A stretch of DNA of 64,000 nt from NCBI GenBank assembly GCA_025603075.1, contig MU626267.1:1-64000 (forward strand), read 5' to 3'. Positions 11,353 to 23,509 of the stretch are shown piece after piece (position 1 is the stretch's first letter; each line of letters begins with the position of its first letter). Source of the stretch: Neoconidiobolus thromboides FSU 785. Lineage: Eukaryota > Entomophthoromycota > Entomophthoromycetes > Entomophthorales > Neoconidiobolaceae. The notes under the pieces were generated by a model. That model ran no database searches. It was not told the origin of the DNA and saw nothing but the letters and a program-made list of their open reading frames with translations. A program made the position numbers and the translations under genes.

Positions 11353-12735
11353 ATGTTAGGTGATGAGGCAGAAAAGAGTGTTATAGTAGTAGTAAAGAAT
11401 AAACAAGATACCTTGATAAAATTTTGTGATCCTAAAGATTGTGAGCTTTGAAAAGCTATTCAAATAAGTAAAGTACCTTATTAGTCGGAGAGATGGAGAT
11501 GTTATTTACATGTGAATGAAAATGACAACAAAATGATTGGGGGGTAAAGATGATTTTTCGACTTTAGGATTTTTATTTATACTCTGATTTAACAGGGAGA
11601 AAGACAATCAGTAGATGAAAATAAAGGGTTGAAGCTGAGAGAAAGTATCATAAAGGATAGTCTTTTAAAACAATTAAGGTAAGTACAATTGTATAATTTG
11701 AATAACGTTTTATCTGATTGCTTAGGAAGGGGATAGAAGCTAATCGACATTTCATATCAAAAAAAAGCTAAGAACTCTAATTCTAACAAAGACGAGATTA
11801 AAGTGAAAGAAGAAGAAGGGTATGAATAATTTGATTAAAATTTCAAAAATAATTAGCAATCAATAGTAATGATGGTACAAAAAGAAATGACGCAACTTCA
11901 GAAAAGACACAAGGTAATTAACGTATTTAGTTTGTTTATTATAATACTAATATAGGATTAGAACTATGTACTACTTCTAATGATTTTAATTTATGTGACA
12001 ATCATCCTAGTCTCAAAAAGAGCATGGGTAAGGATAGTAAAGTTGAAGTTTTAATTGAAGAAGAATTATCAGCTCAAATCGTGTTTTATCTAAAAAACGG
12101 CAAAAAAGATACGACATTTCATTAGGTCGTTTGATTATTCACAAAAGGACACAGGCAATTTATACATTTATGCTTCAGAATATCATAGGTAATAGACACA
12201 ATATTATAACAATATGTCGAATGGATTGTTTTAGCTATTTTTAATAGTAAACATGGACAATATTTTAGAGTAGGAAACAAATTGGATACAAGTCTTACAA
12301 ACGCAATGAATTTAATCCATTGTCCAATAATAAAGAAACTGAATACAACTAAGTGTCTATATAAGCAATCACAATTGAGTAATGTCATTAAAATCAGATG
12401 CGAAAGAAAAGATTTATTATCAAATTTACTACAGATGGAATTAGCCGCATATTTTCATAACATTGTACAACAAACAGTAAATATTATATTAGAGTCTTAC
12501 TAGAATGATATTAATGGTTTATATAAAAGGATGTGTGTAAAGGTAGTGGTTCAGCTCATCTATATTGGTTCCATTGTAGTAAAGAAGATTTAGCTTAGAA
12601 TTACAAATTTTATCAATTAGAAAAGGATGTGGATATATCCAGGATTAAATTTGGCACTTAATGTGGCTAAAAAATGGGTAGATTTTATTGGTGAAATGAA
12701 TAAATCAATTTAAATACTTTTCATAAGTTTTAAAT
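11353..12735 (+). pseudogene. Decayed copy of unknown gene family U, copy 1
   Basis: Starts with ATG at 11353 (MLGDEAEKSVIVVVKNKQD) and aligns over its whole length with copies at 2890-4207 and 14714-16090. Recognisable blocks in order: the KNKQDTLIKF start; DCEL followed by TGA where copy 2 has Trp; CYLHVNEND; an intron-like segment; an Asp/Lys/Glu-rich region; a second intron with GTAATTAACG donor and ACTAATATAG acceptor near 11915-11955; an AIFNSKHGQYFRVGNKLDTS block near 12235; NLIHCPIIKKLN; and a C-terminal SAHLYWFHCSKEDLA block near 12555. Several frame changes and stops interrupt it. A 73-codon frame at 12282-12503 is the longest surviving exon. No known domain recognised. Confidence 0.7.
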
Positions 12736-12740
12736 TTGTT

Positions 12741-12845
12741 ATATGGAATATATTTTTGTGTTTAAGAATTTTACTAACAAATTTTCCGCTCAAATAGTGC
12801 TTAAAAAAATGGAAAAAGTAATGAAGTCAAAAAACACCCCTATAT
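12741..12845 (+). mobile_element. MITE copy 5 (forward)
   Basis: Starts ATATGGAATATATTTTTGTG, keeps TTTAAGAATTTTACTAACAA and CAAATAGTGCTTAAAA, and ends near CACCCCTATAT. It sits right behind the 3' end of family U copy 1. The 83-codon frame that starts inside it is an artefact of the repeat. Confidence 0.85.
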
Positions 12846-14713
12846 CCCATTTTATTATGTATTACAATAAGTCAGATTTAAACCTTACACTCTTGATTCC
12901 TAAACTTCTAAAGTATAATAAAGCATTAATCCTGTCAAATTCAAAGGGATCTTTAGTGTTTTCTAAAACTTTTTTTCTGGAAATTTTAAAGTAAATAATC
13001 CAAAATAAAAAATTTGTTTAGCTCCACAAGATTATACAAATTTAAAGTAGTGGGATAAGGATAACACATTGACAAAATAAATAGCAGTATAAAAGACAAA
13101 AAACTTTATTTTGCAAATTAACAATATAGTAGATACATCTTCGATCACAGTAATGGCAGACTGCTCTTTTATATCCTTCAATAGCTTATAATCATTATAT
13201 CAGCGTAGATGTTAGTGTCTTTAACTCTAGTTTAGCCTAATTCATTTAATATAGTAGGCATACACTTTCTCTAATAATAAAACCCTCCTTGTTGTTATTA
13301 AAAGGTCATCTTGACTTTTTTGGTAAACCATTACGTTTTATAGACAACAACTTGCTCTTAAACCAAAGATTTGATAATTTAGAGTCGATTTATCCTTTAA
13401 TTCCTTGAGAAGCTGGCGAGTGAGATATCATGAGTGCTTTCTTAGCTGGTGCTATTTACTATCATGTTGGATTTCGATGTTGTTTGACTTATAAATATTG
13501 CTTAAAAAGTGGATGTCTATACTGTTTTTAATAGATATATCATGATATAAGCTCTTTAAATTATTAGCGGGTAATAGGTTTAAGTCATTTTTATATCTAC
13601 TTTCAGTCTAAATCTGATTGAAATATGACCACCGGTCATATTGGCTAAGGATTCGGATAGACAAAATAGTAAAACTTTAATTCGTTTACAGAGAGTGTTT
13701 AATACAATATAAATTATAGTTAATCTTATAAGTATTACACTATTCTTTGAGCTAACTAATAGCTTGTCTTATTTAACAGGCTAGCTATTCCAGAACCAGA
13801 GGAAGTATATTTTTCGAAAATTATTACTTTTTTAAAAATATTTCATTCAGCTAAAACCCTTCCCCTTTAACTCAGATGTAAACTGCCTAAAACAGCATTC
13901 TTTGACGCCATTGTAGCTGAGTAATCAAATGTTGAATAAAATTCTCATTTTTTTCGAGCTCTTCAACTACTTGCATACAAGTGATGATTTGAATCGTCAA
14001 TTTTTTGCCAAAGTCTAGGCTTGACGAGTTAGTTCGTCAGATTTGCCTTAGTTAACCCTTTCGGTTGTATGTATAATATAAATTGATAATGAACTTTGAT
14101 CAAAGTGGACTTATTTTTTAAAATCTATTTTAATCCAACAAGCATTAAAATTTGCTTGGTATAAAAAGGATTGAATTAAAGCAACGTACTTTCTATATGG
14201 CAAACAGTAACTTAAATAGCTGGGTGTTTTTGATATCGTTATTTACCTATTATTTTATATATAGCAGTGCTTTCAATAAATTCTATAGAGATAGTTAGCT
14301 TCTAGTATAACTTATTTTATCACTAGTTAATTAATCTACATTTGTATCTAAATAATGTTTAAAATATTAAAAAATAATATAAAAGTAAAAAACAACAAAT
14401 TTAAGCTTCATTAATAAAAAATAACGACAATTTTTAAAAAACGTTCCTTAAATAAAAACAAAAATTAAAAAACAGAATTAAGGTATTGATAACATCAATA
14501 TAAAATATAATGATATGAGATATATTTAACTAAATATAGTAGAAAATAATAATAAGATCACTCTCCTTTGATCCCTTTCTGCGCTATTCGAAAATGCACC
14601 AATAAAACGCGCTCATTTTAATCAATTAATTCTTGCATAGTATTTATTACAAAAAATCAACTGATTTCATCTCTAAACTTTTTTTCATAAAATATCAGCT
14701 CATCAACTTAAAG
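12846..14713. other. Long gene-poor stretch with weak coding relics
   Basis: No intact gene. Around 13118-13180 a plus-strand read of YIFDHSNGRLLFYIL before a stop looks protein-like and may be an old transposon fragment. A perfect 8-bp inverted repeat, ATATGACC-acc-GGTCATAT, lies at 13623-13641. The last ~60 bases match family U 5' flanks. Confidence 0.4.
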
Positions 14714-16090
14714 ATATTAGGAGATCGGGTAGAAGAGAGTGTCATAATAACAATAAAAACAAACAAGCTGATTTGTTAAATTCCTGTGTCAATAAAGAGT
14801 GCGAGCTTTGGACAGCTTTTCAGATTGATAGAGTCACGTATGTACATAAGAAACCGATATACTATTTACATGCGAATGAAAAGGATTATAGCGAGATGCA
14901 AGATAAATTGGTTGAAAGTTAAAATTTGATCCTTTTTAGTTCAAATTTAATGTTTATGCTTTGATTCAACAGCCAGAAAAGACAAGCGATAAATGAAGAT
15001 AGTAGTAATAAAACTAATAAGATAGATAAGAAACATTCAAGAGAAGTGAAGTAAGGAGACTGATACGAATTGAATAGACCATTAGTTAACTTTATTGGAG
15101 ATCAAAAAAGGATAGTGGACAACACAAAATGAGCATGAGAGAGAATTTAAACTATAATGAAGTAATAATTAAAGTGAAAAAGAAAGAGGAATTTAGATTA
15201 ACTAAAATTAAATAACAAATGATAATCAATAATAGTAGTGATTCAAGCTTTGTTAACGTGGCTTCAAAAAACATAGCAGTTAAATATTAGATTTACATTA
15301 TTTATTATAATATTAATATAAAATTAGATTTATACACTGCTTCTAAGGATGACAATTTAAATGCTAATAATATGATTTTTAGAAATAATACAGTAATGGA
15401 TTTTAGGTTTGAAATTTTAATCGAAGGAAATTTAGAAGGTCAGCTTATATATTCAACTAAAATTATGCCAAAAAGATACATAATTTTATCAAAACAGTTA
15501 ATTTTTCATAAGAGGATAGCAGCGAACTCTTTATTTGTACTACAAAACATCATAAGTATAAACTATTGATTTAATAAACTATGTTAAATAGCTATAGTAA
15601 CTGCCTTAAATAGTAACCATGGACAATATTTTCAAATAAAGGACAAATTGTATATGACTTCTGAAAATTCAAGTAATTTAATTTTCTACCCAATCGTAAG
15701 CAAATTAAGTATATATGATGGTACATATAACTTATCGGAGTTGTATAAAGAGTTTAAAATCATTTTCAGAAGAAAGTTTTACTGTCAAACCTACCACAGG
15801 TTAAGATAACTTCATACTTAAGCAGCTTCACTTACCTAACACTAAGAGTCTTATGAATTAAAACTATGATTATAAGTTATATTAATTTTATAGGAAGTAT
15901 GTATAGGTTATGGCTTAAGTTATTTATATTGACTCTGTTGTAGTAAAGAAGATTTGGCATTTATTTATAGTTTTATCAATTGGAAAATGATTTAAGATAT
16001 CCAGAGTTAAGCTTCATACTTAGTATACTTGAAAAATGGTCAAATTTTATTGATAAGATCAACGACTTAATTCAAAATACTTTGCAGTTT
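14714..16090 (+). pseudogene. Decayed copy of unknown gene family U, copy 2
   Basis: Direct repeat of copy 1 about 3.4 kb downstream. The start position reads ATA instead of ATG. It keeps the Trp codon lost in copies 1 and 3 (KECELWTAFQIDRVTYV) and the following KPIYYLHANEKDY. Later blocks are LDLYTASKDDNLNANN (15330s), the 65-codon frame at 15372-15569, ALNSNHGQYFQIKDKLYM near 15612, YPIVSKL and a final EDLAF...KWSNFIDKIND near 15950-16070. There are frame changes between blocks, so it is non-functional as read. Its 3' end has no MITE beside it. Confidence 0.7.
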
Positions 16091-17149
16091 ACAGCGCATT
16101 GTTGTATCTGATATTATCATCTATTAATTAACTTATTCAAAATCTTGTATTATTTCTTGATCTAACTTTAGCAAAGCATAATCAAATATTGCTACAATTG
16201 AATTCGAAAGAGCTAGTAAATCTTATCTTTAATACACTACTTTTGGGAGTCCTCAGAATAGGTAATTTGATAACTTTTTATATTATAATTTTTCCGTGTG
16301 TTTTTTTCTTACATCCTTTTTTATGAGCTTTATTGACACCGATGTACTTTCGACTTTTTTTCCTAGTGTAACGCGTTTAAATTATCATAAAAATCGTCAT
16401 TAATAGTTGAATAGCATTCACAAACTAAAAATTCTGAAATGATTATAGCGAGATGTAATTGTAATAAAATAATATATGGGTATTAATAAGAGAAGTAATT
16501 TATGGGATGTAACTACAATGTATTAAAGACAAAGGATATCATATAATAATTAAGATATGTTATTTTATTTAGTCATCAAAAACTGGTTTATCATAGGAAA
16601 CTGGTTGCATGGAGTAATGAAAGTCGATACACTATGAGCTGTAGCAAATTCTGATTGCATAGTTTTAATATGTTTATGAGAATGAGTTAAAATGATAGTT
16701 TTGTAGTAAATTACTAATTAAAAGATTGTAGTATAGTTTAATAAATAAAATCAATGCTCTGAGGTATTGCACTATTTAAGCGCTTTCAATCCTTTAAAAA
16801 AGAACTTTGACTATATAATACGCTGATATACCTAACTGTCTACTTAAATTGCAAATTTTATATTATAGTTAAGTATAAAAAAATAAATCAATTTATAATT
16901 TCTCTTAAGTTAGTTTAGTTAACTACTAAACCTTGATGTAACCAAATCTAACCCATTTAAATTTGAACATTTAAACATTTCTTATATTTGCTATCATCGC
17001 ATCTTCAATAAGTCTAGCAATATGTAACATTATATTTACAATATCAGGTTATTAAATACCTACAACAGTTGGATATACATCTATCATAAATCTGATGTTC
17101 TGAAGTTCCTTCACACATGATTTAAAACCACTAATTTTTTACTTTGTTT
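16091..17149. other. Gene-free AT-rich stretch
   Basis: No frame, repeat or RNA gene recognised. It separates the family U copy from the duplicated Ecl1-like segment. Confidence 0.5.
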
Positions 17150-18100
17150 AATAAATAGAATAAGTAGTAAATGTTCTTTTATATTTTGATCTTTATTTTC
17201 CAAAGTATAGTGCGTTTAATCTATATTAGGCAAATAACAAATAATTGCTCACAAATTGTTCAAATAATTATTAAATTCCAATAAATTTGATAGTTGTAAG
17301 TTACTATTGGGTAAATAGCTTATGATTTATTATTTATGAAAGTTTTATCAAAAGATGTTATAATATGCACTACTATTTAATAAACTAAAAGTGATGTTTA
17401 AACAAAACAATTTTGTTTATTCAAACGAATTATACAAATAGCCATCAAAGAATCGCAAATTTTCATTTTCATCCATATAATCCAACTGATATGATGGTAC
17501 TTCTCCATAATTTTCAACTGAAAGAAGGCTATAGGTTGAAGTTGGAGAAGGTGGGGTCAAGCAACTTGAAAAAGTGATTGTAAAGGTGGAGGGCAATAAA
17601 AGAGGTATCTCATCTCTCTTACGACATCTCTCGCTGCAGTAAAGATCAGTATCTGAATAATCAATATGTCTACCACACATAGGACACCAACTTGTATCCA
17701 TTGTATTTATAGTTTTAGTAATAAAAGTATTTAAATATAGTTTAATGAGATCCAAACAATCGCGTTGACTCTTTAATTAATAAAGTTGCTAACGAGGGAG
17801 CTTTTCTTTCAGTTAAGCTTAGAGTAGAAAAGAATGAAAATCGTCTTTTTTATATAAAATAATTTGAAAAATTTGCAAACTTAAATTTACATAACTACTT
17901 AAATATCTGACTGTATATTTATTTTTAGTAAATTATTTTTAGTAAATACTTTTGTAAAGTATATTAGTGAATAAAACCTGTTAGAAGCTACCCCTGGAGC
18001 TATTTTCAGCTCAGTTGTAGCTTCAAATCCTAATACAAAATACATATACGAAATCTTTTTGAAAATATAAAACCCAAATTTACTTAATGTTACTTGTTTA
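17150..18100. repeat. Segmental duplication, copy A (partner 32280-33235)
   Basis: Similarity to the partner covers the Ecl1-like gene and both flanks. On its 3' side (low coordinates) both share CTATATTAGGCAA and TAGTTGTAAGTT-CTATTGGG. On the upstream side they share CTTTCAGTTAAGCTTAGAGTA, then TAGCTT-AAATCCT-TACAAAA near 18030. Both copies have the same orientation, so this is a direct, dispersed duplication of about 0.95 kb. Confidence 0.75.
17417..17701 (-). CDS. Ecl1-family-like zinc-finger protein, paralogue A
   Basis: Encodes 94 residues from the Met at 17701. I prefer this to the Met 18 codons upstream because protein conservation between the two paralogues becomes strong exactly at MDTSWC. 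The N-terminus holds one compact finger: C6-x2-C9, then YCSERC (C22, C26), as in the Ecl1 family of fungal life-span/stress regulators (Ecl1-3 in fission yeast). The following RKRDEIPLLLPSTFTITF and PPSPTSTYSLLS are almost unchanged between the paralogues, suggesting a linear motif under constraint. The C-terminus is acidic and Asn/Tyr-rich. Role by family: nuclear regulator induced by starvation. Family assignment is from the motif only. Confidence 0.7.
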   Translation of the reverse strand: MDTSWCPMCGRHIDYSDTDLYCSERCRKRDEIPLLLPSTFTITFSSCLTPPSPTSTYSLLSVENYGEVPSYQLDYMDENENLRFFDGYLYNSFE

Positions 18101-18379
18101 GTCTCTTTTATTAAATAAAATAGTGCTTTGTAGAAAAAAATAAAAAATAAATCTGTTTTAAAACTTTTATATAGTATATAAACACACATTAATTGAATTG
18201 TCATTTCTGATCCTTAATGATCAAAGTCATTCGAGAATAAAAACATGTTTACACATCGAATTTCTCATCCCTTTGTTTAATATTGCTAGTCACTCATATT
18301 TTTTGAAATTATACAAATCTAATGCAACAAATAAAACGGTAACAAATAAATAATAGTAACTTTATTTTTATTTAAAGTT

Positions 18380-21300
18380 TTAACTTTGCATCATTTGACT
18401 TAGGTACTGTATAAATTCATTTATAAAAGCAGCCTCCCATTCACTATGTTGATTCAATAAATCTACTTGCTGGCTATAAGAAAGCGATAAAAACCTCTTA
18501 ATTAAATAACCATCGACGAAATAAATTTGATCATTATCCATCTGACTATAACGTAAAGAGTACCAATCATTACCCAGTAACGGTTGACAAAATTTACTAT
18601 TAGCTAATATTGTTTGCAGTTCAATCAATTGTAGATGATATCTATAACTCAATGCTTGAACATGAAATAAAGAACCTAAAATAGTACAGCCCATAGCAAT
18701 TGTATTATCATTGTCATTTAACTGCTTTAAATTGGTAACAATTTCATTAAAATAGAACATATTCACCTCCTTTAATTTTGTGTTATAATTTTTATAGCTA
18801 ATACTATTATTCTTTTGGTTATCTGTTTTAGTTTCCATCAAAATCAAATTACCAACTCGATCAAAAGCAAGTCCATATCTTTGATTTAAAAATATGAACT
18901 TACCGATATTTCTTAATTGTTTACTATTCTTTATCAACTTCAATTCGTTTTCTTCAAATGTAAATAAATAAACACTCTGTTGTTTAGTACTCACAGCAAT
19001 CTTATCACTGTGATTATGATTAATATTAGTAACGTCGGAATCAATAGTATGTGAGCAAATTATATTTAAACTTATTAATTTAAATAATTGATTTTGATTA
19101 TTATAATTAAAATTAGGCAAATAGAATTGGATACATTTGCCAGAGCTTAATATCAAATGCTCTTTAAACTTGCTTAGAGAACAAACAATACCCATAGGTA
19201 AATCCATCTTATTAATTACTGTAAATTTGATATTACAAATTGTACTTAGTTGAATTTTATCATCTTCCATTACTTGACTACCATAATTAAACTCAATTTC
19301 AATCAAAACTACTAATAATCTACCACCACAATTATTCTGACTATTCCTTCCATCCAAGATCCCAGTACCTATAAAATACACTGCTTTATATTTCCATACT
19401 TTACTTTTACTTAAATAGAATTTGGAATCCCATAATAATTTGGAAAACCCTTGTTCATTTTCGTTTAATTTATATTGAGCGTAGATATTCCCATTGGTAG
19501 GATGTATTAATCTTAAATAGGATTCAATCTGATAATTTTTGTTCTCTTCATTTATCATTATCAACAGTAACTCCATTTGTTTATTATAATGAATACGTCT
19601 TGGAGTGCCACCAATTATTAATTTGTTGCTTAAATATTCTGACTTTAACTGAAGTTTAAAATATCCCAAATAACTATACTTATTATTATTATTACTGATA
19701 TTATTACTGTTGTTGTAAAATAATTTAGGTGATTGATTCTTTGGACTTTGTTTATGATGAGGTTGTAATTTTGGTGATGTGACAATATTATTCATGTTGT
19801 TTTTATTATTACTATTAAAATCAAATGGGTGGTCATTGATTGCTAATAAATATGCTTTACTATTATTATTATTAAGATTATCGAAATAGTTATAATTAAC
19901 AATTGTTGCATCAAATAATTGGTTTAAATTAAAGTTAAAGTTTAGTACTAACTTGAAATCAATCAATAAGTTATAATTAATTGTTAACAAATATAATTGA
20001 TTCGATATACACAACACAGTATTCTGATTAATGTATTGGAATTTCACCGGCAGTTTCCCTAATTCAACTTGTTTTTTAAATTCAATAAATTCTATTTCTT
20101 CCTCCATATTAAACTCGAATACCACTACCTTTCCGCTCTTTAATCCTATCAAAATAAATTTTTCATATAAAATGATTTCGTTAGCAACTATATATTCTGT
20201 TGGATTTAAAAACTTTAATTCAATTGTAGTAACTAATTCAATTTCTTTGTTAAACAGTGAATAGATTAATACTTCCCCACTAAAATTAGCTATAAAAATC
20301 ATCCGTTTTTGCTCAATTTTAAAACATTGTAAATAGCAAGGTTGGTAATTTAATAAAATTTGCCCTTCTTTTATCAAACAGATTTCATTGTTATTCAAAC
20401 TGATCGTATAGCAAGTCAAATAATACTCCCCATTATAGCTACATTGAATCATAAACAATTGATTTTGTATAGTCGTTGCAAACAATACATTACTATTTCC
20501 TTCCACTTCAAACTTAATGATTCTAGCACCAAACAGATCATGCTGAATCAAATGATAAAACACAATCTCATTTTCTAATATTTGTAAAAAATATTGCTGC
20601 TCTTCAAAATGACTAAAATGGTTGAAGTAAATTGTTGCCTTTGATCGATCAATACTTAATTCGCTAGATATATCTATTAATTCTTCCTTAATTAAATGAT
20701 ACAATTGAATTTTATCCTCATTGTTGTACATTACAATAATTATCATGCTATCTTGTTGAATATAAATAGTTTCTATTTTATATATCATACTTCTGATAGG
20801 CTGTAACAACTTATTGGTATTGCTTGGCATGTTACTATTGATTGTAGCTTTATCCAAGTAAAATTCCTCTTCATCAATATTCTCAATACTATTCGTACTA
20901 TAATTGTTACTAATTGTTGTATTACTTGTAATTAAGTTAATTAGTTTAATACAATTACCATATTGTAAAGAATAGATACTGCCGTTAGGATATAAATTAG
21001 AGCAGGTGACAATTTTATTATTAATTAGTTCAAAATCAATAATTGGACTACGATTAAAAAACAACAACTCATAATTTAATAATTTGATATTATTATAATT
21101 AATTAGATTAAATTTATTGCTCTTATACTTCAACTTATTATTTCTATTCTCTTCTTCATCATCATTATTATTATTATCAAAATACGGATTATTAACTTTA
21201 AAACTATAACTATTAAAATAATTATAGTCATCTTCGTTATTAGTATCCCCTTTATTCGATATCCAAATCACTCCACTATCACTAAAATCCGTAGAAAAAG

Positions 21301-22870
21301 CAACTACATCAAACTCCCAATCTCTTTCGATTATCTCTAATGAATTTCCAAAACTTTTATTTTCTATCCTTCCAATCAATTTCAATTTTAGTTCAATTTG
21401 CTGTTGAGTATTTCCATTCTTGTTAATATCTAATCTATACAAATATCCTTTATCACTGCCTAAATAAATATAATTATCTTTTCCTGTCTTTTTATATACG
21501 CTTGGATCACTCCAGCATGTTATTAATGATACTAATTAAACAAATAAATATATATATTACATTATTATTTATATTATTTTACCTTCATCATTGTTATTAA
21601 TCTTAGGCAAATCCAATCTAGGAAAATGAATATTGGCAGCAACTACATGATCAGTAGTTAAAAACATGATTTGATACTCGGTAACAATAACCATCGAGTC
21701 ATAAAAAGAGCTCAAAGGTATCAAATGCAATGGCATACCGTCGATAGCTAATTCCACTAAATAAGAGTAAAAAATTATTATACTAATAGAATAAAATCTT
21801 ACGATTTCCAATAGGTAGTTTATATCTTTGATAATTAATATCTTGATTTTCATTCATAAAATTTACGTTTTCTTCCGAATCTTCTTCTAAATGTAATTGG
21901 TGTGGTGCACCATTTTTCAGCGAATAAAATTCATATAATATTAATGAGGAAGTTTTATCAATATCACTATATAAAATTTAATAAGCCGGTTACTAGAATA
22001 GTTGTTACTATAGCTAACTTACTCTAAAACAATCAGCGCTAAAACGAATCTATTTTTAACCTCTTTTTTCATAAATAAATAACTCATAGCCCAAATCACT
22101 CCTTGAACTTCAAAGGTAAAATCCTAAGTTAATATTAATATCATCCTACTAATCACTATTTTACTGTTTACTTTAATATTACTGTTTTTAATCCATTTTA
22201 CTGGCTCTTGTTCAAATTTATTTTGATAGCTGTTTATAAAATATATAGTGAATTTGGTCAACCAAGCTGCCACGGAAAAAGAATGTTTTCTAAATCAGCC
22301 AGTTCATTATTTTACTAAATCATCAATTTTTAGATCAAAATACCTTCCTTCTACCGCCAACTTTCTATTTAAAAATTGATATTCCGAGTCCAAAGAATTA
22401 ATAACGATCTATCCGAAATCGATAGTTTAATATCATTTGTAAAAGTTTTTATAAATCTCACTTACCTCTCTAACCATTTCCAAATCACTACTTTCGCCTT
22501 TTTTCCCTCTATTAATCCTCAAAAAACAAGCTTTGCCAGCATCCGAAATAGCTAATAACATATCCTCTCCAAATAGCCAGATATCTTTACATACTCCAAA
22601 TAGATAGCTTTGATAGTATTGACTAATTTTTATCTTTTTGCTTTTTAGTTTAATATGTTTAATTTCTAGATAAGTTTCTCGATTTAAGATGAGCTCTTTC
22701 TCTCCAGTGATTATCTGATGTACCAATAGTTTGCGTATAATGCTGTTTTCTAAGAGAGGTTTGATGAGTAATAATGGAGGATTACTGGTGTCTGTTATGT
22801 TGCTGTCTGTATCTTCATTTAATGTATTATATTGCTCGTCAATTATATTGGCTGTGTACGATAGACTCAT
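18380..22870 (-). CDS. Mms1/DDB1/CPSF-A-type beta-propeller protein
   Basis: Seven exons on the minus strand: 22870-22466, 22408-22344, 22289-22172, 22123-22023, 21966-21803, 21756-21583 and 21531-18380. All borders are GT..AG and the frame is kept to 1,392 residues. The N-terminal half has landmarks of the MMS1_N domain: LLENSIIRKLLVHQI, LAVEGR+KHSFSVAAWLTKF across the exon 2/3 joint, VQGVIWAM and NYIYLGSDKGYLYR. The C-terminus (IYFVDGYLIKRFLSLSYSQQ) is the helical end typical of CPSF_A proteins. Long Asn tracts and an internal Lys/Pro/Gln loop expand the middle. Family members (DDB1, Rik1, Mms1, Sf3b3, CPSF160) are three-propeller scaffolds in ubiquitin ligase, splicing or cleavage complexes. 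Which one this is I cannot tell; divergence favours an Mms1-like protein. Likely nuclear. Confidence 0.85.
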
Positions 22871-23257
22871 ATTTTTATAAGTTAAAATTGAGTGAAATAG
22901 GGGGTTGAATGATTTGTAAAATTAAAAATTTCAAGTTCAATAAAAAAGTAATGAAATTGATTGGTTGTGATAAAAAGATTACTTGATTTTAGGAAACGGA
23001 AATGAGTTGATACTCTATGTATGCTGCGTTTAATTATTCTTAGGTAGAGGGATAACCCTTATCAAAATTTAAGCTTTAGTGCGAAGCTAATACTTGCAAA
23101 TAAACTTAATTTTATTGGTTGAAATTTTAGTCTTTTAAACTGCCAAAATCACCTACATCTCAGTTTACAAATCATTTTTAAATTTTATATCTGTTTATTT
23201 TAAACACAAGTACTTTTTATTAACATTAAATTGTTAACATCTTTCATTAAGGTAAAA
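22871..23257. promoter_or_regulatory. Intergenic region upstream of the propeller gene
   Basis: 387 bp between two oppositely directed starts (22870 minus, 23258 plus). No clear TATA box or repeated motif seen; a promoter for the propeller gene is expected here. Confidence 0.35.
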
Positions 23258-23509
23258 ATGTTTTCAATTGGTACTTTAGAAAAGATAAAAACTAAATTAG
23301 CTTTCAATAGCCTTAATAATGTTATTAATGAAGATGAGTGAGTATACTAGATTTATTAAAATTCATCAAACTAAAAGTATCCTTATAAAACTGGAATTTC
23401 ATTAAAATGAGATTAACAAAGATGTCTTGATAATTATTAGCCTTAATAAAACCAATAACAGCATTTTATGCCTGAAAATTATTCCTGAATTGATACTATT
23501 GTATTTGCT

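Noticed and set aside
12743-12994. 83-codon plus-strand frame
   Set aside because: Its first third is MITE copy 5 and the rest has no support; similar frames arise in other MITE copies.
17899-18204. 101-codon minus-strand frame upstream of Ecl1-like A
   Set aside because: The homologous stretch in duplication copy B is full of stops, so it is probably chance.
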